This document shows positions 22,077 to 33,500 of a DNA stretch of 64,000 nucleotides, piece after piece. Source of the DNA: Tethya wilhelma (lineage: Eukaryota; Porifera; Demospongiae; Tethyida; Tethyidae); NCBI GenBank assembly GCA_964030475.1, contig CAXIPT010000002.1, positions 12,940,270 through 13,004,269 on the forward strand. The letters are read 5' to 3'. Made by a program: the position numbers and the translations under genes. Position 1 is the stretch's first letter. Each line of letters starts with the position of its first letter. The notes under the pieces are model-generated. The model saw nothing but the letters and a program-made list of their open reading frames with translations. It did no database searches and was not told the DNA's origin.

Positions 22077-25000
22077 ATGAGTACTCGTTCAAGACGATCA
22101 TTGGTAAGCACAGCTAGCTACTGTACTACTGCTGCTAGTCAACCCTTGGCTCTAGCATGTGCGCAGAGTTATAGTAGTCATTTTGTTTGTCTGTTTGTTT
22201 ATTAATAGCTTTCGTTCTCAAGAATGATTGTTTCACTAATCTTCATAAATCAGTACAGGTGTAAAAAATAAACTAATTAGTGTAGGAATGAGTGCTGCAA
22301 GAAGAAATGAAACAAGATAGGAATGGCGAGTCTAAACCAGTTCGGCACATGACTACTTCATTTTTTCCAGTTTTAAACAGCATACATGCATGTATCCGGC
22401 AAGGCATTTGAAGGTGATAGTACGTAGATTACTGAGTCTGGTATCAGTGAATTCTTCTGGTTTCACTTCTAGAGTCTGCACTCAACAGGCTTCAGTTCCT
22501 TTTTTAATGAGTTACGCCGACACATAGCTAATATTACCTTCAAGTTCAACTTGATCATCGGTGACCACATTTAGATTATCAAAAACAAGTGAAGTAGCCA
22601 TGTGCCGGAATTCAGGAATTCGATATTGTCTTGAAAATAGACGTATAAAAAGCTGTAGTCTAAAGCTTCGAGATCACACCTCTTTACGAGTGTGTGTTAC
22701 TTAGAATTTACCACGTGTATTGCAGGCAGGTAAAGTTGAGTATGCAAATGAATTCAGTTGCCTGTTCATCCGGGTGGAAATGAGAGCGGAAATCCGCAGT
22801 AAAAATGTGGAATTACCGTATAGCGGGTAAACTTGACGATAATAAAATTTGGCGAATTGGGACGACCATTACCAATTCTAAAACAGAAACCATGTGCAGG
22901 TAGTGCTAGCTTTAACAGTTTTTAGCGCTAAAAGACTCTTACTACTGCAGTCTGAAAGCTGGCAAGGTTCGTTGTTTGTAACTAGAGCATGTTTTTCACC
23001 TCCAAAATTGAGCGTGGAACTGAATTCGCCAAAATTTTTAAGCCCGCCAAGTTTACCCGCTATACAGTATGTGGTAAACCGCAGTACTTCACTAGCGGTA
23101 TTCCGCTGTTTCTCGCCACTTACCATGCGTTGCCACTTTTTACCACCGATAAACCACGGAGACAGCTAGCAGTTGCTAACACCTTTGTAAACATGGCTAC
23201 TTACAAAGCTACAAGACTTAGCAGAGCTCTAGCTGACTTTTGAGATGACACAGCAAATGGGTGGAGTCCTCGTGGTAGCGTAGCTGTTTTTCTTTGTCAA
23301 AGACTCCATTTTTGGACTAAGGTAAGCCAAAATAAGCTTTTTCAAGCGTGTAGTGAGAAATAAGTACAGTGTGTCTAGTGAAAATAATTTCTGTAAATGG
23401 GCAAACTTAGCGTGCGTGGCTTGAATCTAGGCTAGAAGAGCTATATGGCTTAGTCTTGTCCGTGGTTTCACTCCAAAAACCGGGCTGGCACAAAAACCAC
23501 GTTACTTGGGAATTTGGTATTTAGCGGAATTGTGCACAAAACCACAGTAAACCGTGCAACTGCGGATTTCCACGGATCCGTTTTCACCCAACTAGCTCTA
23601 GATCAAGTAGATGTTATTTTTTCTTGGGCCTACTACACTACAGCTCTATAGACATGTACTGAACTGTTTCTAGCTCAATGCTGTGTAGTGTTGCTGTGTA
23701 TCATCATGCAAGTTAACCGATTACCTGCGAAGCTAGTACACACATTTGCATACTAAAATATTCAATTTTTACACACGAAGTACGCACTTTTGCGTACTAT
23801 GGCCTTTAGCGCCATTGTTTACACAAAGCGTCTCAGCACTGAACTTTGAACTTCCTGTGTGAATAGGTAAGGCATCTCTCTACTAAAATAAAGGGTGTGG
23901 CGGCTAAACGACTTGATGTCACGATCGTTGCGATTACGATAGTGATGTTTAGAGTGCCGTTTGCTCGACAGCCTTTCGAGGGACAAGCTTGAAACTTGCT
24001 ATGTAGGTGCAGGGATAGTTAGACTATATAGCCATAGCATTGCTTTTGTAAGCGCTGCAGCCTAGCTACCAAAAAAGCCTTAGATGCTAAAATTTATTTT
24101 GGTGTATTAGACGATTAGACCCTCCCGTGTTTGGGCTCTTTTTTCATAGCTAATAGCTACACTAGAGCAGCGTGGCTTGCATTATAGTTAGCATAAAGGT
24201 TGCTTAGCTGCATCATAAGACAAACAGCCTGTATTTCTAAAAAATATATAAAAAGAAGGCATAGAAAATTTGAATTTATTTCCGCGGTAGGACGTAATTA
24301 ATTTCAAAAATAAACTAGCGCGTAATCAGTTAATGCAACATGCAGAGGAGGTATGAAAGCATCAATATTCCACCTGTACGTGATTTAATTGCATTCCATT
24401 GAGCGCGTATGACTTTAGCGAGTAGATATTGCAAGCTTTTTGAACATCTTTGCAGAGATCTGAGCTTTTCCAGCTTATGTATAGGCCAAAAAATCAGTTT
24501 GGCTGCCACTTAAGCGCTTCAGCAAGTCTGCATCCCTCTGACCAAAAATTTCATGGCCATTAACATCCCTCTGACCAAAAATTTCATCGTCATTTACCAC
24601 AAAGAGAGTTGCTTGAATCGAGAGGCAGGGGGGCTTTCTTGAACTTTTCTCGATTGTTTATGATACCAAATTTGCCCATGCGGAAGTCACAGGCAACCCT
24701 GAAAACTAGAGAGCCTAAGATAAAGTACTACTTGCATACTGGATGCTCAAAGATGAGTCAGCAAAATCACGTGACCCTTTCGTACCTCCTCTGAGTAGCC
24801 TCATACACAGAGGAAGTATAGGACACACTTGACCTTTGCCTAATGAGGTCACTGATTAGTTACCTTATTGCATTGGAATGTTAAACATTGAAGCAACCGT
24901 CACGCCGCTGACCAAACCGCACCAGGCTATGAAGACAAATGCAACGACAAACTTCATACAAGTTGTCTATTTATTTCCAAGTCGCACCCATAATGAATCA

Positions 25001-25876
25001 ATTGACTATACTCTTTGACTTCAAAAACTGAACTCTTACAAGAAGGCACAAACAGAAACATTTTGTGTGCATGTGTTTGTAGTGTCGCTACACTAACTAG
25101 TTGCAAGGAGGTTAAGGTTATGCATGGCCATTTTTTTGAATTTGAATCTTCGTGCTAGAGGTCAAAGGTGGTGGCTGGGGATTTTTCTATTTATACCCTG
25201 CACCCCGGAAGTGAAGCAAAACGTACGCGAATGGTTTAACGTGAACTCCTTGTTTAACCCTTTAGGATCAAAATACACGTATGATGAGTTGGGGCGAGCT
25301 CATGGCCACTACACTCGGTGTGTGGCTTGATAAAGTGCTTGTATTCCTCAGTCAGTCCACTTGAATGTGACATTCATATGTTGTACCCGACTGGCATGTA
25401 TAAAAGTTTACACGCCATGGTGCTTTCATTATATGAATAACAATTAATGTTTTTTTTTTGTTTTAATTTAGGATGATCATTATGAAGTGGAAGCAATTTT
25501 AAACCACTTCGAAAATGAGAGAGGCAAGTTTTACCTTTTGAAATGGAAAGAGAGTGACGAAACATCATGGGCCCATGAACGTGACCTTAGTTGTGATGAA
25601 TTGGTTGACCAATACCACTCAGTAAGTCGATTACAAGTAAAGTGAAAAATGCTCCATGGAATTAAGCAGTGTTTCCATAGTCTTGTATTTGCGCAAGTGC
25701 AAAGGAGCCGGCTGCGATCACTCTGCAAGCCTTGAGTATCTTCCTTTACGGACTTACCCTTTTGATAACATGACATCATCTAATAGCAGGTCAAAGTCCT
25801 TGATTATCGAGCATACGACGACGACGACGAGTCAAAGCCACAGTGCTACTCACAACTGTGGGACACTTGCTTATAG
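22077..25876 (+). CDS. Small chromodomain protein (3 coding exons)
   Basis: The exon at 25472-25621 encodes a chromodomain core (YEVEAILNHFENERGKFYLL, then KWKESDETSWAHERDL) with the expected aromatic residues (Tyr, Phe-Tyr, Trp-Lys-Glu, Trp) that form the methyl-lysine cage in HP1/CBX proteins. It is followed in phase 0 by 25790-25876, which is acidic (AYDDDDES) and ends at TAG. A candidate first coding exon at 22077-22103 (MSTRSRRSL, donor TTG|GTAAGC, phase 0) fits but is 3.4 kb away across transposons. That would give about 87 residues. The chromodomain exon is firm; the link to 22077 is inference. There is no chromoshadow domain in the window. Confidence 0.5.
22245..22640. repeat. Diverged AGTAG-family MITE
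   Basis: AGTGTAGGAATGAG and TTCGGCACATGACTACTTC on the left are matched by GAAGTAGCCATGTGCCGGAA on the right near 22590-22612. Confidence 0.5.
22764..23598. mobile_element. Element with GGGTGGAAAT ends carrying a nested MITE
   Basis: The left end is TCATCCGGGTGGAAATGAGA then GCGGAAATCCGCAG. The right end is the rough inverse (CTGCGGATTTCCACGGATCC then GTTTTCACCCAAC). A second element, TACCGTATAGCGGGTAAAC to GTTTACCCGCTATACAGTA, sits inside at 22815-23074. No intact frame. Confidence 0.5.
24344..24795. mobile_element. Possible element with CAGAGGAGGTA ends
   Basis: CAGAGGAGGTATGAAAG at 24344 is matched by the inverse of CAGAGGAGGTACGAAAG near 24775-24793. Inside, a 33-bp direct repeat containing CTGACCAAAAATTTCATSG occurs twice in tandem (24530-24596). 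Confidence 0.4.
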
Positions 25877-26481
25877 GGTTGTTTTTTCCCCTTAGTTTAC
25901 TTCAGTCTCATTCCCATAGGCCTGACTCTCCATAAGCCAGCTAGTAACCCTGCTGATGCTGATCAGTTTGCTCACCATCTGACTAGTATATAGAGTAAGT
26001 AATCTATTGTCGGACACAACCTATTTCCGGACATTTGTTTGAACCTATAAAGTAAGCATGACCGTTTTTATTCCTACCATGATGTAGTCCTATCCTTGCT
26101 TAATAACATACCTGGAATTGAATTGCTGGGAATGATGCTCTTTGTAGCTGTGGAGCAAAACACAGAGGCGTCGAAAACCTCTCAATTCGGACATTCACCT
26201 CCATTTTCGGACGGCGGCTTTTTTCTTACTTAGAAAGGGCTTGTGGATACAAAGAGTGTACTACCATATAGGAGTACTCTTCTAGTTTCTACACTGCAAA
26301 ACTTAGCTGGTGCAGTTGTGCTATTGGGAGGTATAGGTCGTTAACACTACCGCAGGTCGCGACCTCCATTTCCGGACACACCCACAATTATTAGAAATTT
26401 ATTTTTGTTGCTCAATAATAATCATAAGATGTAGACAACCAGTCTAATGCTGATCCAAAATGATCTTTCAGTAGTGATGCC

Positions 26482-26864
26482 TCATTTTGTACTTGCTGGT
26501 TTCTTCTTAGTCACAATTCTTGCACCAGATGAAGCAGGAGAAGAGGCTGTAATTAATAAGAACAGAACAACTTACACCATCAAATCTGTACACATAAACT
26601 CTAGACACACACTCCATGCAAACATTGAACTATTAGACAGCACATGCACACATTGCATACCTTTCTCTATGGTACTGACTACTTGAGGTGGTTCAGTATC
26701 ACCCATGGCTCGAGTACGAACTGTTCTCCTAACTGAGGTAATGGTCCCTCGTTTCGATGTTGCTGGTTTCTTTTTGGAGATAGCTCTTGCACCAAAAGTG
26801 GGAGGAGAATCACAAACATCATCACTCAAATCAGCTGTAGTTCACAAAATTATGCACTTCAAAT

Positions 26865-26897
<33 letters not shown>

Positions 26898-26898
26898 N

Positions 26899-26944
<46 letters not shown>

Positions 26945-29900
26945 TATAGTTGCATGACTCTTAAGTAGGGAGCACTCATGCACGGTCGAGTGCCGCACAC
27001 TTAAGGACATGCAAATAGTTTGCTTACCATTGACCTCTGTTGATCCCTAGCTACTCTATTATCACCTCCACCCATCCAGTAGCCAACACACACACACACA
27101 TACACACACACTGAACTCGGCTGCACACACATTGTATACCTTTCTCTGAGGTGACTAGTTCAGGAGGTTCAGTATCACCTATGACTCGAGTAGGAACTGT
27201 TCTAGCAACTGAGGTAATGGTGCCTCTTTTCATAGTTACTGGTTTCTTCTTGGACACCGTGACAAATCTTCCACCAGAGGTGGGTAGAGATTCAGATCTA
27301 GAGACATCATCACTCAAATCAGCTGTAGTCAAGTGTGTTAACACAATAAGTTATAACTTTAGTTTTAGATTGCTTACAGGTCTTAATTAAAATGAAAGGA
27401 TGCAAAGATAGTATGCACAAACCTTTCAACACACTGATAAGCTAGCATGGTCATGATGCACATGCATACACATGATTTCTATACCTGTGCTTTTCGGCAC
27501 CAAAATGGAAGGAACCAATGGAAGTGAGCGAAGTTTCTTGGCTTCTTCTGGATAATTAACATCTAACCAACAGAGGTAACGCTTGTCATTATTCAGATCG
27601 TATCCATTGGCAAAACGTCTCTTAAATAATTCTGTTTCTTCTTGTGTAAACACTTCTGCATGCTTCTTAAGAGTTCGCTTAGGCTTTGCTGCCTTAGAAG
27701 CCTGCTGTTTAGCCTCCTTTTTTGCTTCTCGTTCTTGTTTTCTTCTTTCTTTTTCTTCTGCTTTCTTCTGCTTTTCCTTCTCTTTCATTTCCATTCTTTG
27801 CCGATTTTCAGCACTGGTCAAAACAGTTGCAGAAGATTTCTTTGGTGGTAAAGTGAGTTTTTTCGGTGGGGAAGGAATCAAGAGAAATTTTGATATTGAA
27901 GTTGACTTGGAAAGTGTCTTCACTGTATCCAGATGGTCATATTGGGCTTCTGTGTCATCTGATACACCACTGCTATCAGAATTGTGGAAACCACTTAGTC
28001 TAGGGACACTCCTCTCTGCACAATCACTTAGGTCAGAGTCTTGATACAGACTTGAGTTGCAGTAAAAAGTATCCAATCCAATTTCTTCCCTGCCACTGAT
28101 ATCAGATGAGAAAGTAAGATCAGCAGTAGCTCTAGAACTCGCCAACACACCACAGCCCCTAGCTTTCCTTGGCTTTACTGGGCTAAAAAGTGGTAAAAAA
28201 GCTACTCCATTCTCTTTACCTAGTGACTTCGAACTCTCTGGTTTTTTGTCTTGGGATGCAACAAATGCATCAGGGTTGAGTGGATACACTCCACAAGCTC
28301 TAAATCCAGACATCACATTACGTGCAGTCATTGCTTGGTACCATGCATGGGAAAAGAGTTGTGAAAATTCGAATCTAGTGACTACTTTGTTTGGATTTTG
28401 CATCATGTAGTGTTGACACTCTTCATGCCAGCATCTCTTTAGCACACCAAAACAAGTCTTGTCCAAAGGTTGTGTCAAATGTGTGGTGTGTGGAGGCAGA
28501 CAAAAAATTACCACTTTCTGCTTTACAGCCATACGAATAGTAGATGGACAATAGTGGGAAGAATGGCCGTCTAACAAGAGTAAAAGTGGTCTTTTAGCTG
28601 GTGCATGACTCAAAAAATGGTTATTAAACCAGATTTCAAAAATTTCAGAATTAGACCAACCATTGTCAGTTAATCCATAAATCGTATCAGGCACTTCCCC
28701 TTTCGTTAAGTCCTCTCGCAAAATTTTCCTATCAAATATGACCATGGGAGGAATGGTGGATCCTGCCGCATTCACACAAGCCAAAACAGTAATCTGAGCT
28801 TTATTACCTGATATTATAGCAGTAGCATGCTTACAGCCTTTCTTGACAATAACAGCTGATGGTTTGTGCTCCAGGGGAAACCCTGTTTCATCACAATTAT
28901 AGATTCGAGAGGGATGTTCCATTAGATCATTATCAGCAAGAGTTTGCTGCAGCAAATCAAAATATTGATCTAATGTCCCCTGATTACTTGCAATAGCTCT
29001 TTGGTAAGAAAGCTTTTCAGCTGAGCGAACACTGAGCTCTTTGTGTCTTGCTACAAACTTTTGCCACCATCCATTTGACAAATGAATTGTTGCATTAAGC
29101 TTAGCTTCAAGGTATGCTTCAACTAGAGCAACCACCTGCTTTCTACTCCGTGCATAACCAATTTCTGCACATCCCAACAAAAATGATACTAGTTCAGATT
29201 CTTCTCTATCGGATAAATACCTTGATGGTCCACTAAGGCATTGTTGACATCGAGTGGCATGGTCATGTAAAGCAGACTTTGGGACACCATATTGTTCAGC
29301 TGCTTTGCGAACACTCAACTTCCCATTGTTGACTGCAGTACATGCAAGCTTGAGCTTTTCTGTAGCATACAATTTGTACTGAGTAGGCCGGGATGGATGT
29401 GACCGTGAACTATCTTCTACAGGAACAATGCCAGAAGTTTTACTTCGGTAGATCCTTAGGTGTAGTGGTGTGCTACTCTGATTTGATTGTGATCTGCAAC
29501 GATGTATCTGCAAGCAGAGGATGAGAAGAACATTTCCACCCCACCTTTATAATATAGAACATGATTAAATTTGGCAGCTAGTCAAAACAGACAAACAAAC
29601 AGAAAACCCTCCAAAACACCAATAACTAAAACATTGAGTAGGTAGCAGCTGTAGCCTAACTCTCACTAATGAATGAGACTTCCAATGTTGCTACCATAAC
29701 GTTGCTAAGAAACTATAAACACAGACGTAATAAAATCTAGTTTATAGTACTGAAGTTTGCACAGGTGTAGCTCTATAGTACACAGAGCAGGCATGATGCT
29801 TGGCGCTCATGTCCTGGAGGCTGGGATGCATGCAAAGGCTAGACTAGAATCACAGTAGCACTAACTTCAAAATGCCAAATGCACGATCATGTGCCACAAA

Positions 29901-30070
29901 CCAACAAGCAAAACAAGCAAGCTAAACTAGCTCAGTAGTACGTGAAAAAAAAATACTGAGTGGACGATTGCCGACAACACGGTACAGCTTTTCACAGTTT
30001 ATAGGTAAGTTAGTAGCAACTCACTGACATTAAATTTAAAGACTCACAATCTTAGGTAGCTACTTACCAT
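26482..30070 (-). CDS. Tigger/pogo transposase (CENP-B-like DDE), 5 exons
   Basis: The exons are 30070-30068 (ATG alone, then GTAAGT), 29507-27485, 27322-27140, 26834-26661 and 26546-26482. Together they form one uninterrupted frame of 815 residues. Domains in order: a Psq-type helix-turn-helix (KLSVRKAAEQYGVPKSALHD), a CENP-B-type DNA-binding domain (GWWQKFVARH), then the DDE catalytic domain with the acid-containing motifs YNCDETG, LLLLLDGHSSHY and THLTQPLDKTCF. A Lys/Glu/Arg-rich helix follows. The last three exons are tandem duplicates, each with a KKKPxTxKRGTITSV-type basic motif. It catalyses cut-and-paste transposition at TA. All three acidic residues are present, so the copy may be active. 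Confidence 0.85.
26868..26941. repeat. (CA)n microsatellite containing a contig join
   Basis: A long AC run inside a transposase intron, with the N at 26898 in its middle. The two sides may therefore have been joined through the repeat. Confidence 0.9.
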
Positions 30071-30559
30071 GGTGAAATGAAAAAAGAATGCCGTCCGCCG
30101 GGTCTATCAACAGCAAGCGTCAACGTCTTGGATAGCTTGATTTGTGACGATACTAGTCAAGAGGGCGTGTCCGGAAATGGAGGTCGCGACCTGCGGTAGT
30201 GTTAACGACCTATACCTCCCAATAGCGCAACTGCACCAGCTAAGTTTTGCAGTGTAGAAACTAGAAGAGTACTCCTATATGGTAGTACACTCTTTGTATC
30301 CACAAGCCCTTTCTAAGTAAGAAAAAAGCCGCCGTCCGAAAATGGAGGTGAATGTCCGAATTGAGAGGTTTTCGACGCCTCTGTGTTTTGCTCCACAGCC
30401 TACAAAGAGCATCATTCCCAGCAATTCAATTCCAGGTATGTTATTAAGCAAGGATAGGACTACATCATGGTAGGAATAAAAACGGTCATGCTTACTTTAT
30501 AGGTTCAAACAAATGTCCGGAAATAGGTTGTGTCCGACAATAGATTACTTACTCTATAG

Positions 30560-33500
30560 GTGCAGGACTCTGGGGACGATATAATCCACTCCTAAACAAC
30601 AGTATTCTATTGGCTGATACCAGGGGGCAAATTGACATCATCCACTGTCACTCTTCTTCCTTTAGTCGAGATGTTGGTCGATGGATATCACCGACTGGGA
30701 GGGACATCACTGACAACCACAATGACAAGTTTACCGTTAAATTTCAAAATAGGCGAAACACTCTGAGCTACAACATACTTCAAGTGCAAGATTCACTGAT
30801 CAACCAATTTACAGCTACTGATCAGGGTGTCTATTCATGTGTGGTACCAGACAGTAATGGTGTAATGCAAACACTGCACATAGGGATCTATCCACATGGA
30901 TATCAAGGTATAGTATGCCTCGATCAAAGAGATACTATACAATAATTACCGTAGAGCAGGAAAGTTTTATGTGGTTGAACTTTCACGGTTTTCACAGATC
31001 ACAATCAATCCCTGAAAAGCTTTTATCTGCAAAATTTTTCACAATCTATATCAGACGTACGGTATAGTACATATAGTAGGAATGGGCCGCCTGTCCCATA
31101 GACACCATACAAAATGTTGGCCACTATAAAAATCTAGTCAAACAAAATTAAACCTTCAAAGTTGCTCAGAGGCTCTCAATGACAAATTCCCAACAGCATG
31201 CAAGGCCTAAAGCTCACAAAAACTTTCCTCAGCACTCGTAGTGAGTGCTATTGGGAAGCCACCATAGTGCCATTTTTGTTCTTTAACGTACTTCCTTTCC
31301 TTCCTAACTGATTTACTTGAAAAGGATTTCCAGAGAACCAGAATGTGCTGAGCCAACTTTGACAGCTCAAAGTAAGTTCTTTTCATGGGTAATACATTCC
31401 TTTATACTCGTTTCAATCTCAAATAGGCCTAAACAAAAACTAGTAAGCTTTGAAACTTAGTGTATAAATTCGTGTACTACAATGCAGCCATCTTTGTATG
31501 TAAAGTTCAAAGGTCATTATCCACGTGGCATTATTATGCGCATGCGCATTAGCCTCCTCCAGTATAATGAAATACATTGTAGCTGCAACTCAAGCTTTTT
31601 GTAGGGACTAACCAGTCTCTGATAGTCTCCACACTGTAGTGTTGAAAAAAGTGAATGAACAAGTAGTAAAAATTTCAAAAAAATAAGTAGTGTAGGAATG
31701 GGCAGTGTGGTAAAAAGCATTGGAACAAGGCATTTCGGCACATGACTACTTCATTTTTTATGTCCAATTCTTGGCCAGCAGTCCACTTTAAGTTGCCTAT
31801 CTTGTTATGGTTTACTCCACTGCTTAGCCAACTGATTAGTAGGAATTTGAACCAATGCAACAAGATATGGTACTATTATGATAGTAGTACAGATCATTGC
31901 ATTTATGACATAGAGAATACATATAGGGATCAAGAATAAATCAAAAATGAAGTAGTCATGTGCCGAAATTGAGACATGCCTTGTTCCAATGCTTTTTACC
32001 GCACTGTCCATTCCTACACTACTTATTTTTTTGAAATTTTACTACTTGTATAAGTATGGGCTCACACAGTTAATCCGCAAAAGTTAGACTGCAAACGTTT
32101 GACTGAAACATCCGCGAAAGTTTGATACTGTGAAACTTTCCCGCTAAACAATTTTCTATAATTATGGTTACCAAGCTATAGCTCATTTCTAAATAATTTC
32201 TGCATACAATTATAGGCACTTTGCAAATTAGTTCTGTGGGCCAAACTTCAAGAACACCACTGACTATCAACTGTGCTTCTACCGGATACCCACCAACACT
32301 TGTGATATGGTACAAATCAGGGGAAGAACTAGAAGCTAGTGACACCCACCAAATAACTAGTGCGCTCACAAACAGATTGACTAGTGATTACAACAATCTA
32401 CTCACTATTAATCAGCCACTTAATGAAGCAACTGGAATCTATGTTTGTTCTGTACGAAGTGCAGAATATGAACCAACAAATACTACATTTGAGGTTTTAA
32501 TAGGTGAGTTAGTATAAAAATATCATGATAAAAAATTATCCATACTGATGATATTGCATGTAATCCAGCAGGCTAGCAAATGATCCAATTAAAAAAAAAC
32601 AGACAGACTACTCAGTGTAGCCCTCTGCATATGCTACTCATGCTCCAAGACCTAACTACTTATTCTATTGTATGCTTATGATTCACATGCAAGCAAAGAC
32701 ATTTAATGTTAGCAATTTTGAGGATATTGAAACTAGTTAAAAGCTAGTATAATCAAACAAGGCCATGACTTTACACCTATTCTATAATTTATTCAGTACA
32801 CACTATAGTCACACCCAATAATGAGCACACACACAAAACTGATGCCATACTGAATACAAAAATGCATGCAAATTCTCTTGCTGCCACTAAATGGTAACAC
32901 ACACATAGCTATATAGCAAAGCCAGAACACCAGTGCATTGCACAGGCACAGTGTGCATGACTATAAATATCAGCCAGTGCATGCATGCTTCTTAGCCATT
33001 GGGTATGCGATGAACTGGACTATATAGAATTAAAATTTTAGTGGGACATGGCAGGGCACACAAACAAGCTACACTAGGTACAATTTTATAGCTTAGAGCT
33101 AAGCTGCATGTGTAGCAAGCACCAGCTACTCAAAAGAATGGTAACAAAAGAACTTCAAACTTGCAGCCAAGACTCCACCCCATGCTTGAGATCTCGTGCC
33201 TATAATATTACTGACATATGTTACTAATCTGGCACAGAACAGCCCAGAGTGCAGAGTGCATGAAGAAAAGTACGATCTCAATAGCAGTGGCACAAAGAAT
33301 CAACGAAGATCGTATAGTGTTCATAAGTAATAATTGGACTTTTCCTTTCTTGGAGAAAACTGTGATAATTAGCTAAGAACTAATCATAATAACTTTTATA
33401 TAATTGGAAGCAAAATAGTAATCATAATAATTAATTCCAACCCAAACTACAAACCGATTTATGATATGCCTGAAACTAATGCCCTGGGCTAAAATTACAA

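Larger units (their letters stand above)
25989..30558 (-). mobile_element. Complete pogo/Tigger-type DNA transposon
   Basis: Terminal inverted repeats of about 395 bp (25989-26383 and 30163-30558) are nearly identical and begin TATAGAGTAAGTAATC, with TA at each outer edge as the target duplication. Within each repeat the motif TTCCGGACA or a close variant recurs, a candidate transposase binding site. Between them lies an intact transposase gene on the - strand. The contig join at 26898 falls inside it. Immediately beyond the right end is the Ig2 exon of receptor gene A, so the element sits on a splice acceptor. Confidence 0.85.

Noticed and set aside
25124..25330. Upstream exon of the chromodomain gene
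   Set aside because: It has no acceptor-donor pair in phase with 25472 and its sequence shows no chromatin-protein features.
26705..26968. Protein containing a His-Thr repeat
   Set aside because: The repeat is the (CA)n microsatellite read in frame, interrupted by an N.
27583..28044. + strand frame within the transposase gene
   Set aside because: It is antisense to the Lys/Glu-rich part of the transposase and rich in Phe/Ser/Leu as expected of a shadow.
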